Assembly (NCBI GenBank): GCA_003254885.1
Contig: QANT01009186.1
Span: 1-31,226, forward strand
Reading direction: 5' to 3'
Source: Purshia tridentata
Lineage: Eukaryota; Streptophyta; Magnoliopsida; Rosales; Rosaceae
DNA: 31,226 nucleotides
Made by a program: the position numbers and the translations under genes. The notes below the pieces were generated by a model. The model had not been told where the DNA came from. It saw only the letters and a list, made by a program, of their open reading frames with translations, and did not search any database. Below are positions 19,578 to 30,054 of the stretch, piece by piece (position 1 is the stretch's first letter; each line of letters opens with the position of its first letter).

Positions 19578-22500
19578 GAGACGAGTGTGTAGTGATCCAG
19601 GGCGACCAGCTCTCCGTGCGTTCCTGCTATGCCAATTCCATCAAGCCGAGAGCAGAGACATATAATGTCACATCCGAACTGAACGAGTCCATTCGACCAC
19701 TGCCGGTCGAGGAGTGGGAAGAAGTTCCCATCGTCGAGGAACGACCGGCACAGTTGGTTCGGATCGGATCCGCTCTGTCCGCCAACCGCCGGGCAGAAGT
19801 ATTGGCCTTCCTGCGGGCGAATGCCGAGGTCTTCGCCTGGTCATATGACGACATGCCAGGAATTGCCACTGACATCATCACCCACAAAGTCAACATCGAC
19901 CCAAAATCTAAACCCGTTCGTCAAAAACGAAGAGCTTACGACCCAATCCGCTATACTGCCATGGCGGAGGAAGTCAACAGGCTGCAAAAGAATGGGTTCA
20001 TCAGAGAGGTCAGCTACCCGAACTGGCTGGCCAATGTGGTGATGGTCAAAAAGAGCAGTGGCAAGTGGCGAATGTGCGTAGACTTCACGGACCTCAATAA
20101 GGCTTGTCCCAAAGATAGCTTCCCCTTGCCCAGGATAGATCAGCTGGTTGATGCCACGGCCATAGACGCCTATTCCGGCTACAACCAGATCCTGATGCAC
20201 CAGGCCGACCAAGAGCACACCTCTTTCATCACAGACCGGGGGACTTACTGCTACAAGGTCATGCCGTTCGGACTTAAAAACGCAGGAGCCACCTACCAAC
20301 GGTTGGTCAACCACATGTTCCGAACCTCCATTGGGAAATCTGTGGAGGTTTATGTGGACGACATGCTGGTCAAAAGCGTCCGGGTGGAAGACCATGTCCA
20401 TGACCTGGCAGACATGTTCAATGTGCTGAAGGAGTACAAGATGCGACTCAACCCCGCCAAATGCGTATTTGGGGTCGAGTCGGGCAAATTCTTGGGCTAT
20501 ATGGTCAGCCAGCAGGGGATCGAAGCTAATCCAGAGAAGATCCGAGCCCTCATCGACATGCGATCCCCCCGCACGAGGAATGAAGTACAAAGCCTTACCG
20601 GAAGAGTGGCGGCCCTCAACCGGTTCATTTCCAAGTCTACAGACCGTTGCCTCCCCTTTTTCAAAGCCTTGAAAGGGGCAGGTAAGGCTATTGATTGGAC
20701 TCCGGACTGCGAACGGGCGTTCCAAGATCTGAAAAGGCATATGGCAGAACCTCCCATCTTGTCCAAACCAGAGGAAGGGGAAGACCTCTACATCTACTTG
20801 TCAGTCTCCGACTCTGCCCTCAGCTTGGTACTGATTAGAGAGGTGACTGGAGTGCAGCACCCCGTTTTCTACGTCAGCCGGGCACTCCTCAGCGCTAAAA
20901 CCAGATATCCTCGGTTCGAGCGAGTAGCCCTTGCACTGGTCTGTTCGGCTCGGAAGTTACGGCCATACTTCCAAGCTCATACTATCACCGTCCTGACTGA
21001 CCAACCACTCCGCCAAATACTGGCCAAGCCGGAGACTTCTGGGCGGCTCATCAAGTGGTCTGTCGAACTGGGAGAGTTCGATATACAATATTGGTCAAGG
21101 ACAGTGGTCAGAGGTTAGGCCGTAGCTGACTTCTTGTGTGAGTTCACAGCCACTGACGGAGAGTTGCCTCCGCCCCATGGAAAGACTGCCGTAGTCCCGA
21201 CCGAGCCGAACGTGTCGGTCTATCCAGTCCCTGACGGTTTCACTTGGACCCTCTACGTCGACGGCTCATCCAATGGGTCCGGTAGTGGGGCTAGCCTTGT
21301 GCTCATTACGCCGGATCAGGATGTAGTCGAGTATGCCTTGCACTTCGAGTTCCAAGCCTCCAACAACGAGGCTGAATACGAAGCACTGATCGCTGGCCTT
21401 CGCCTGGCCAAGGAGTTGGGGGCTACCAGAATAGACGTCTTCAGTGACTCTCAGCTCATAGTCAATGAGGTCCTTGACAAATATGAGGCCCGCGATCAGA
21501 ACATGACAGCCTATCTCGCATGAGTCAAAACCTTTCTGCGGATATTCGATGAGTATCACATCTCTCGGATACCTAGAGGCGAGAATTCAAGGGCAGACGC
21601 GTTGGCACGACTAGCTTCAGCCCCTTCATCCAGTTCGGCTCGGAAAATACCTGTGGAGGTGCTTCCTCGACCCACTATAGCCGAGCCAGAAACAGACATC
21701 ATGCAAACAGATACTGAGCAGACGTGGATGACTCCAATTTTTGATTATCTGTTTGCTGGGACTCTTCCGTCAGCAAAAGAGGAGGCACGACTCGTTCGGC
21801 TCCGATCAGCCCGGTTCAGCATCATCAACGGCAAGCTCTACAAACGAAGTTTCTCTCTGCCATATCTACGATGCATAACCGCAGCCGAAGGGCATGAGGT
21901 ACTAAGGGAGATCCACTTAGGCGTTTGTGGCAATCATTCTAGTGGTCGGACACTGGCCTACAAAGTAACAAGACAGGTCTACTTCTGGCCAACTCTATGC
22001 CACGACGCTCTCAAGTTCGTACGGGCGTGTGACAAATGTCAACGGCTCGCCACGATACTTCATCGGCCACCCGAATTATTAACAACGGTGCCAAATCCAT
22101 GGCCGTTCGCACAATGGGGGATCGATCTGATCGGACCCATGCCCATGGCCGCGGGCAAGGTTCAGATGGCGGTAGTAGCGGTCGACTATTTTACTAAATG
22201 GGCCGAAGCTGAACTGCTGCGAAGCACCAAAGCTGAGAAGATGGTGGATTTCGTCTGGAAGAATATTGTCTGTCGGTTCGGCGTTCCACACACGCTCATC
22301 ACTGATAATGGCAAGCAATTCAATTGCAATGAGTTCAAGTCCTTCTGCTCTGGGCTGAACATTAATCTACGCTTCGCCTCAGTCTACCACCCTCAGGCGA
22401 ACGGGCAAGTGGAGGTTGTTAACAAGATCATCAAACAGACGCTAAAATCAAAACTTGGCCTGGCCAAAGGCGATTAGCCAGATAAACTGCCTGAAGTTCT

Positions 22501-22951
22501 TTGGTCATATCGGACCACTCACCGCACGTCCACTAAAGAAACCCCATTCTCACTTGCCTTTGGAGAAGATGCGGTTGCACCGGTCGAAATGGGGATATCT
22601 TCACTCCGTTCAGACACATACGACCCTGAGCTCAACGATGAACGCCTGAGACTTAGCTTGGACCTCATAAGTGAACGGCGGGAACAAGCCAGCTTATATC
22701 GTGCCAACTACCAGAAGGGCGTGGCGAGACATTATAACAAAAGAGTCTGGCCGCGTAATTTTCAGCCTGGGGACTTAGTTTTGAAGCGCAATGCATTGGA
22801 AGTCAAAAAAGATGCATTCGACCCCAATTGGGAAGGTCCGTACCGCATCATCAAAGCCGTCCGACCCGGAACCTACAGCCTAGCGGACCTTAACGGCAAG
22901 CCCCTAAAGTTCAACTGGCATGCCTAGCATTTGCGACTTTACTACCAATGA
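19508..22951 (+). pseudogene. pol: pol of copy C: RT, two RNase H domains and integrase, with four in-frame stops
   Basis: Domain order is as in B. The RT keeps YVDD (from 20351) but has lost 21 bases (7 residues) just before the first catalytic Asp, in the segment B encodes as GHRLLSFM. Stops interrupt the frame at 21116-21118 (TAG), 21521-21523 (TGA), 22475-22477 (TAG) and 22925-22927 (TAG). The first falls between the two RNase H domains, the second inside the archaeal-type RNase H, the third inside integrase after the DX35E core, and the fourth eight codons before the natural stop at 22949-22951. Each replaces a B codon (CAG, CGG, TGG, CAG) by C-to-T or G-to-A changes only. The frame upstream is lost at 19508. 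No functional polyprotein is possible. Confidence 0.9.
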
Positions 22952-23100
22952 CCTTGTATGAATCGAAGCCAGGGGTTGTCCGGCTCGATATTCCTACGAT
23001 AAATACCAGCAAGAATTTTTGTCAAAAATTTTGTCCAAGTGTGGAGTCGCTCGTCATATAATTTCAGAGCCGAGCTGACGCTTTTCGAGCTCAAAAATTA

Positions 23101-23110
23101 GGGGACTTCT
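23101..23110 (+). other. PPT-like box downstream of pol (copy C)
   Basis: GGGGACTTCT at the same place as in A (589) and B (11891), retained although the surrounding sequence has diverged. Confidence 0.5.
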
Positions 23111-23122
23111 ACCCCCAAGACA

Positions 23123-23462
23123 GACCCCAAAGGTCTTTAAAAATTTTCCTGTCCGGGCCGAGTGATCATTGTCGTTCCTCAAGCCTCTCGGACAGACATC
23201 CGCTTGAACGGGCGTTCGACGGGTAAACAGACCCCAAAGGTCTTTAAAAATTTTCCTGTCCGAGCCGAGTGGTCGTTGTCGATCCTTAAGCCTCTCGGAC
23301 AGATATCCGCTCGAACGGGCGATCGACGGATAGACAGACCCCAAAGGTCTTTAAAAATTTTCTTGTCCGAGCTGAGTGATCATTGTCGATCCTCAAGCCT
23401 CTCGGACAGCTATCCGCTCAAACGGGCGTTCGACGGATAGACAGACCCCAAAGGTCTTTAAA
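23123..23462 (+). repeat. Tandem repeat, 107-bp unit, copy C
   Basis: GACCCCAAAGGTC cores start at 23123, 23230, 23337 and 23444, an exact period of 107. The unit differs from that of A and B in sequence and length, but the core palindrome is unchanged. Confidence 0.92.
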
Positions 23463-23578
23463 AATGTTGTTTTGAACATACATACACTTGTATAAGAAAA
23501 AAAAAAAAAACAATAGTCATAGCAGTACAAGAGTGTTGAATTCCGAACACAAGAACACTTGTTATTAATTTTCAAATG

Positions 23579-25360
23579 TTAGATTGTTTTTACAAAATTA
23601 ACTCCAAGCCACAGTTCGGCTCGGAAACAAAAATAAACTATCCTAAAGAAAAATGATAACAACAAAAAAAGGCGCCACGATCTAGAAGTAGGAGGCACTT
23701 GGTTGAGCGGAGTGACGAAGGTTACTTCCTCCACGCTCGGCTCGGCGTTTGACATAGCCGACTTCGTTGCCGGTCCGAGATCCGCAACGTCTTCACCGGG
23801 GACTTCATCATCCTGCTCGGCTCGGCTTGGGGGACCTTCGGTTTTCTTCTCAGACCCAAACTTGCCTGCCTCCTCGTCGTCGGAGTCAACGACAAAAGAC
23901 AGGTCCCAGTCGGGCCTCTTCTTTTGAACCTCAGCCAGAAGTTGGTTATACCCGGCAAGCCGAGCGTCGGCAAGGGCATCCTCCGCTCTCCGAGCTGCAT
24001 GCCACGACTTGGCCGCCTTCTTCTCAGCCCGCTCCACGTCGTCTTGCAGTTCATGGGCAAACTGAGACATGTCCTTATGGGCTTGGTTGGCTTGATCGAG
24101 GTCCCTCCTCAGCCGAGCGACCTCCTTCTGAGCTGACTGGAGCTGGAGGTCCAAGGAAGCGGCATGCTCGTGTTCTTCTTTTGCAAAGCGCTCAGGTGCC
24201 TTCAGCTTATCCTCCGCCTTGGCAAGCTGCTCCCTCAGATTATCCGACCTCTCCCGGACGACCTTCAGCTGGTGCTCCATGAAGACGACCCGCTCGGCCG
24301 TCTCAAAACTCCTCTGGGCAAGCTAAGAAACAAACAAACAAAATGGGGGTTAAAACAACAAAGCAGAAAGAAGAAAGAGACATCTGTTTTGAGCCAAACA
24401 GATAAGAAATCCCTACCAGCATGGCTTTTCGGGAGGTAGCTGCCGCCATAGCCTGGGCAGAGAGTTGCTTGCGGTCGGCCCAGAGCCCCTGGATGTTCTC
24501 AGGGGTAAGAACCCTCTTCATCTCCAGCACGAGGGGCTCCAGACCCGGATGGACCTCCACCTTGCAGTTGCTCGGCTCGGAAGAGGGGGTAGGGGTCTTG
24601 TCCCTTTGTTGGGTTTTGGCTCTCTTCGGAGCCAAATCCGAACCCTTGTTCGGTTCGGGGACACGTTTCTCTCCCCCAGTTCTATCCGATCGGATAGGAG
24701 AGGGGGGTGGTGTCCGGCGAGGTACCGACCTCGGGGGAGGTTGTCTCGGAACGGCCTCTCGGGATGGCCCCGACTGCTGCCCAGCCCCCTTGGCAGCCTT
24801 CCTCCTGAGCTTCTCGGCGAACTCGGCTTTGTCCATCTTTTCCAGCCGTCTGTCTCGTCTCGGAGCGTAGAAAGATATGCCGCTGAGTCCGATCCGATCG
24901 CGATCAAGAAGAAAGGCGGTGGACAACTGGCCAGTAGGAAGAGCTCTGAGTTGTTCGAGATCCTCTTCAAACTTTTTCCTCAGCTTGCACTTCGTCCAGG
25001 GAGCTGCAAAGGAAACAAACGGGTTAAAAATGGGATCAAGAAACCGAGTCCTACGTTTGGATCGGATTGTGCTGACCGTCCTTTACCTGGGATCCTAAAG
25101 GCTCTGGGGACTCGAGCAACTAACTCTACATTCGGCTCGGACTCCCAATCGCCCTTCACGAAGAAGTACTTCAACTTCCACGACTTCTGGCATGAAGGGT
25201 TGCCTCCCAAAAAGTGACCCCTCCAAGCTTGGAGGTGGTAGAAGCCGAGCTCCGAAGGCTTCAATCTAAGCCCATATATCCCCGTAAGGAAGTCTGTATG
25301 CGGCTCAGTCTCGAACACCATGTGCCACAGGATATGCATCGATATGATGAACCTGTAGGT
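23579..25360 (-). pseudogene. Antisense gene of copy C, 5' truncated
   Basis: Predicted exons on the minus strand are 25360-25087 (partial), 25003-24417 and 24322-23579. Splice sites differ in sequence from A and B but stay functional-looking: CAG|GTAAAG, CTTTGCAG, CTG|GTAGGG and TTTCTTAG. Introns are 83 and 94 bp, and exon 2 is 587 nt, one codon shorter than in A. Exon 1 starts mid-domain at TYRFIISMHILWHMVFE. The coiled-coil exon has lost its usual stop by a one-base change in frame after VPPT and reads on for about 25 residues to 23579. Conservation of phase and splice dinucleotides in the most divergent copy supports real splicing. The gene cannot be expressed from its own promoter, which is deleted. 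Confidence 0.75.
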
Positions 25361-26326
25361 AGTCTGTAGACCGTTCTAGGACATGACACTTAGATGGCCG
25401 ATACGATAAAGTTTAAAAAGACTAGGACATGACACAGCTTCGACATGTCTATTTAAATAATATATATTTAAATATATTAAGTTATTAAGTTAATATCTTA
25501 ATACTCAGCCCTTCCCTAATTACCCAGACAAAACTCCAAACAAAGACATCAAATTATCATCAATATTAAGATATTAATATTAAGTTATTAACCCAACAAT
25601 CCAACATATCACTGATATCAGAAAGAGCACCGATCTGCCTTGCCATAGCCAGTCGCCACACCCAGTGCCGTCCGCCTCACACACCTAGTCACTACACGCA
25701 ATTGCCACGCCCTGTCCTAAGCCCAGTCAGTCGCGATCTGCTCGTGACGCCCCAATCAGTCACCGATCTGCCTCTCTCTCTCTCTCTCTTGAAAAAGGTC
25801 AACGGACACGGCTATAGCCGTGTCGGATACGTGTCGGACACATGTTCCGGCGTGTCGGACGGTGTTGGAGTGTCGGACAATTGACACTCCACCTCTTTGG
25901 AGTGTCGGTGCTTCCTAGCACAGGACCCATTAACGCACAAACACTAAATCGAATCAAAACCCAAAAACCCACCAGGTTCAAAAAAAAAGAAGTATCTGAA
26001 CTCTGTTACAATTCACAAAAATATCAATACCCATTTGCCGTGATACAGATATATGTTCACGACAGATACAGAGAGATCAACAGAGGCCTCACAGATGGCA
26101 AACCTGGACAGGCTGATGATAATGGTGAGAAACCGCCGGCTGTGGAAAAGAAGATCTGGAAAAGTCAAGAGTAATGGCTTTGTTACTAGAATAATTGGGA
26201 CTCTTGGACGATGGGCCTTTATTTTTACTTATTTTAGTTTATTTACTTATTTACTTTTTTTATTTACTTTGCCACACGAGAGGAGCTTAGCTTCTCTAGA
26301 GACTTCCATAAATTATTCTCTCTCTC
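25361..26326. other. Intergenic segment between the array and the glycosyltransferase gene
   Basis: AT-rich host sequence with no coding region I can support. Near the element edge, CTAGGACATGACAC occurs twice about 50 bases apart (about 25376 and 25424). A CT dinucleotide run lies at about 25773-25789. Confidence 0.6.
25805..25910. repeat. Palindrome and degenerate GTGTCGG repeats
   Basis: A perfect 20-base palindrome, GACACGGCTATAGCCGTGTC, lies at 25805-25824. The motif GTGTCGG recurs around 25820, 25831, 25852 and 25902. GGAGTGTC/GACACTCC forms a further inverted pair at 25867-25890. It looks like an end of a small transposable element or a protein-binding cluster; its origin is not identified. 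Confidence 0.6.
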
Positions 26327-26335
26327 TATATATAT
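26327..26335 (+). promoter_or_regulatory. Candidate TATA box of the glycosyltransferase gene
   Basis: TATATATAT follows a CT run and lies 119 bases before the ATG at 26454. Position and composition suit a plant core promoter, but the run is low complexity, so the call is moderate. Confidence 0.45.
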
Positions 26336-26453
26336 CTATCTCTATGCCCCTTATCTCGCTATCTCTCTGGAAAGCACTCACAGCCCTGGAGAGCTCTATT
26401 TATTTAGATTTCAGACATTGGGCAAGGATTAAACAAGAGCTTTGATACCCAAA

Positions 26454-28012
26454 ATGGAAACGAAACCTCATGCTGTTCTGGTTCCATGGCCAGCACAAGG
26501 TCATGTTAACCCTGTTATGAGATTTGCCAAGCTCTTGCATTCCAGAGGCTTCCACATCACTTTTGTCCACACAGAGTTCAATTACAACCGTTTGATCCGA
26601 TCAAATGGCCCTGATTCTGTAAAGGGCTTGCCTGATTTCAGGTTCGAGACTATACCTGATGGAACGCCGCCACCATCAAATCCAGATGCAACACAAAATG
26701 TTCCTCTGGTATGTGATTCATTAAGAAGAAATGCTTTTGGGCCTTTCAAAGAGCTCTTGGACAGGCTTGCTTCTCAGCCTGATGTGCCTCCTATTTCATG
26801 TGTAATTGCTGATGGAGTTATGAACTTTGCTATAAGAGTTGCTGAGGCTTTGGGCCTTCCTGGGGTTGCCTTGTTTACTTCTTCTGCTTTCTCCTTCGTT
26901 GGATATTTGCATTACCCCGAACTCATCAAAAGAGGGATTTTTCCATTTAAGAGTAAGTGTTTACATCTGGGATTATAGGGCCCAAGGTTCTTTATTTGTT
27001 GTATTTTCATTTTCATTTTGTATGGTAATCTGTTTTTGGGGTGTATATCTTAGAACAAATATGTTTTGCAGATGACAACTATCTCACTGATGGAACTCTT
27101 GATACCCCTGTTGATTGGGTCACTGGTATTGGCAATAACATACGCCTGAAGGACCTTCCAAGCTTTTTCAGATCAACCGATCCCAATGAAATCATGTTCC
27201 ATTTTATGAAAGACGAAGTAGAGGATTGTCTAAAAGCTCGTGCTTTAATTTTCAACAACTTTGAGGAATTTGAGCAAGAAGCCTTACTAGCTGTCATATC
27301 TAAATTCAATTATCCAAACATTTATTCAATTGGGCCTCTTTCCTTGCTAGAACAAAAGCATGTCCCCAAAAGCCTATCTGAGTCACTCAATGCAAGTTTA
27401 TGGAAGCAGGAAGCAAAAGTTTTCGAGTGGCTAGATAGCAGAGAACCCGAGTCTGTTTTGTATGTGAACTATGGATGTGTGGCAGTAATGTCAAGCCAGC
27501 AGTTTCAAGAACTGGCATGGGGGATTGCGAATAGTAAGCAGCCATTTTTATGGGTTATTAGACCTGATGTTGTGAAAGATGGAGCAGCGATTTTGTCGGA
27601 AGAATTTCTGGAGGAGACTAAGGATAGAGGATTGCTAGTGAGCTGGTGTGCTCAAGAGAAGGTCCTAGGCCACCCTGCTGTTGGTGCATTTTTGACACAT
27701 TGTGGTTGGAACTCTATGACAGAAACCATATGTGGTGGGGTGCCTGTGATCTGTTGGCCTTTCAATGCTGACCAACAAACGAATTGCCACTGCGCTTGCA
27801 CTATCTGGGGGATTGGGATGGAAATCAACCCTGATGTGAAGCAGGAAGAAGTTTCATCGCTGGTTTGGGAAATGATGAGAGGGGAGAAAGGTAAGCAAAT
27901 GAGGATGAAGGCTCAAGAATGGAAACAAAAGGCAGAAGCAGCTACTGATGTTGGGGGATCATCTTATAAAAACTTTGATATGCTCATCAAGTTGATTTTT
28001 GGTGAAAATTAA
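26454..28012 (+). CDS. UDP-glycosyltransferase, family 1, UGT85-like (two exons)
   Basis: Exons 26454-26952 and 27072-28012 flank a 119-bp intron (A|GTAAGTG ... TTTTGCAG|A) and encode 479 aa, the normal size for plant UGTs. The family is cytosolic and transfers a sugar from a UDP-sugar to small lipophilic acceptors. The catalytic His is H17 in AQGHVNP and its partner Asp D120 in IADG. The 44-residue PSPG box spans 358-401, from WCAQEKVLGH to NADQ, with H376, W379, N380, E384 and D400. The final Gln 401 usually goes with UDP-glucose. The match to UGT85 enzymes (for example 7-deoxyloganetin glucosyltransferase-like) is from memory, and the acceptor cannot be predicted. One oddity is Cys302 in YVNYGC where the family usually has FGS. 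The start is the first ATG in frame. The gene looks intact and is about 1.1 kb from the retrotransposon array. Confidence 0.93.
26953..27071 (+). other. Intron of the glycosyltransferase gene
   Basis: 119 bp, T-rich, GT-AG, phase 1 (splits the codon for residue 167). Splicing it restores the conserved run FPFK-NDNYLTDG. Unspliced, the frame stops at 26978. Confidence 0.9.
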
Positions 28013-28207
28013 GCTATTAAAGAGGCCAGTGAGTCTCTTGATTAGATCTATTCTACATTTTATATGCTACAAGTTGCATGATTTGATGAACACCATCATT
28101 TCATCTCAAGTCTTTGAACTTGTTGCTTCTTTTCTGGTTGTTTTCAATTTTCTATGTTTTTTTAGTAAGGATTGTTTCTTGGCATATTCTGTTATACCCC
28201 TTTGTGC

Positions 28208-28213
28208 AATAAA
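28208..28213 (+). terminator. Candidate polyadenylation signal of the glycosyltransferase gene
   Basis: AATAAA lies 196 bases after the stop codon in T-rich sequence, a plausible near-upstream element. Confidence 0.45.
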
Positions 28214-29080
28214 CTATGCATTGGTGTGTGTTTATTTATTTTTAATCCTTTTCAATATTATCTAATACTGGACATCTGAATGTATAGTGAATTAGTGAAT
28301 ATCAAAGTAATAACTGAAACATAAACCCTTACTTAAACCTTATTCAAAATATGAAAGCTGGACTTAGGGTTGAACAAAGTATACAAATGAGGTGGCATGA
28401 GACATCCGGTACTTAGCCAAATTTCATATTTGGTCTTAAAATATATAATCAAAATTACAAACCTGCAAACCAGAAAACAAATAAAACAAAGAGATAATTA
28501 GGATTAGGTCCTTCAAGAAATTAGTTTTTAGACAAATACTGGAGGTGTTTTCAAATTCATAATAAAGTCCTTGTAATTCATAACAAAGTTTTTTGCTAAG
28601 TGTCATGTCAAAATATTAATTACACATCAACATTTTAATTTTTTTTCTTATAAATGTAATTTTTTTAATATTCAAATTATCATTTCTTAATTTCAAGCTA
28701 ATAATTATCATTATTATGTAGATATTGTTTAACATTATCCCTTTTTTTTAATTTCATTGTATTCTCTCTCTCTTTTATATTACTCACTCGCTCCGTCTCT
28801 TTGTATTTCTCATCTCTCTCTCTCTCTTTCTCTTTCAAAGCCCAGTACCTTTACACCCACAAAAAGTCTTCCTGCCAAAGTTCCAAAGCTTGCATCTTCC
28901 TATTAAAGCTTGCATATCCATTATTTATCTCATACATATGTATTGTTGGACAATGGATATTTCTGGTCCATATCCTTTGGTATTCCATTATGCATGCAAT
29001 TAGGAGTGGGTTTGGTACGATAACCTTATTGAAAACCCAATACCTTGTGTCGATTGTTAGGGGTTAGAATCCTTGTTTTT
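28214..29080. other. AT-rich intergenic sequence
   Basis: No gene is supported. A pyrimidine-rich patch (CT repeats) lies at about 28762-28840, resembling a plant promoter/leader, but no coding sequence follows. Confidence 0.6.
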
Positions 29081-29093
29081 GGCTCCGATACCA
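29081..29093 (-). other. Possible copia-type primer binding site remnant
   Basis: On the minus strand this reads TGGTATCGGAGCC, one base off the plant tRNA-iMet-primed PBS TGGTATCAGAGCC. The adjoining LTR would lie to the right in window coordinates, ending ...TACCATCA at about 29097. Sequence from 29097 to about 29715 is rich in GGTATCG-like words, but I could not delimit an LTR or internal domain. Confidence 0.35.
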
Positions 29094-29171
29094 TTCTGAT
29101 GGTACTCGGTAATCGCAAATTTCGGTATCGATCAAAGAGGAGCAATATCAGAGCGGTATTGGCCTGCCGAC

Positions 29172-29360
29172 CAAGAGAGTGCGAGAGAGAGAGATAAGAC
29201 ACAGAGAAAGAGGAGAAGACAAAGAGAGGGAGAGAGGGAGGTTTGAGGTGGTTGTGGTAGTGGGGCTGAGGGTGGGGCTGGTGGTGGTTGAGATCAAAGA
29301 GAGAGATGGTGGTGGTGGCAGCTTGGATCGAACAGAGAGAGAAAGATGGTGGTGGCGGCT
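29172..29360. repeat. GA- and GGT-rich low-complexity tract
   Basis: Runs of GAGA and GGTGGT make both strands open over about 350 bases. The composition is low complexity and no domain is visible. Confidence 0.75.
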
Positions 29361-30042
29361 TGGATCAGACATTGAGAATCTGGGAAATGCATGGGTATTA
29401 ATGTACAAACAAAGAGATGGTGTGGCTGATGGGTATGGGTGTGGGTGTAAGTGTGTTACTGTGTTGTGTGAGATTGGGCTTTGTAAAAAAAAAAAATACA
29501 AGACAGAAAGGCAATTTAAAATGTAAGATGAAGGCCCAAAAGAAAATGCAAGGTCAAGGCAAAAAAAAAAAACAAGAAATCAAATTTTGTTAAAAAAAAA
29601 ACCCAAACAAAAATAGAAAAAGGATCGGTATCGGTATGGATCGGTATATTGTTGGTATGGGTATATCAATACCTATATTGATACTGTAATTTGTCCGGTA
29701 CGGTACAGCATCAGAGAGATATTGAAAATTCTAGATTGCAGTTGATTTACAATTTGAGTGAGCTGAAATGAGCTAAAGAATAGTTGATTTATTTATTTTT
29801 TATTTTTTAAAGCCAAATAGTAAGGTTTGTATGCGCCACATCATTATTTAACGGACATCATTATTTAACCGTTTTTTTGGCAGAAAGACTAACGAAGGTA
29901 CTTAGTTAGCGAGATTTTGTAGTTGAGATATTTTAAGGCAACTTTTTGAACTTGAGGTATCAAATTCAAAAGTGATGTATAGTTAAGGTATATAATTGTA
30001 ATTAACTCAAAATCAATTATATAACATATATAAGTATATAAG
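29361..30042. other. AT-rich intergenic sequence with GGTATCG words
   Basis: Poly-A runs and, at 29625-29705, a cluster of GGTAT/ATACC words (including CGGTATCGGTATGGATCGGTAT). No gene or RNA is supported. Confidence 0.6.
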
Positions 30043-30054
30043 TATATAACCTTA

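Larger units (their letters stand above)
15907..25360 (+). mobile_element. Tat-lineage Ty3/gypsy retrotransposon, copy C (3' truncated, decayed)
   Basis: The 5' LTR (shared with B), PBS, leader, full gag-protease, broken pol, tandem repeats and about two thirds of the antisense gene are present. Homology stops abruptly at 25360, inside antisense exon 1, so the antisense 5' end, PPT and 3' LTR are gone. Copy C is visibly more divergent from A and B than those two are from each other. Confidence 0.9.

Noticed and set aside
26053..26445. 130-codon frame upstream of the glycosyltransferase gene
   Set aside because: Overlaps the promoter region, has simple-sequence content and no recognisable domain.
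29148..29501. 117-codon minus-strand frame rich in Ser, Thr, Pro and Leu, with the opposite plus frame 29179-29526
   Set aside because: Low-complexity translation of GA/GGT-rich DNA with no domain.
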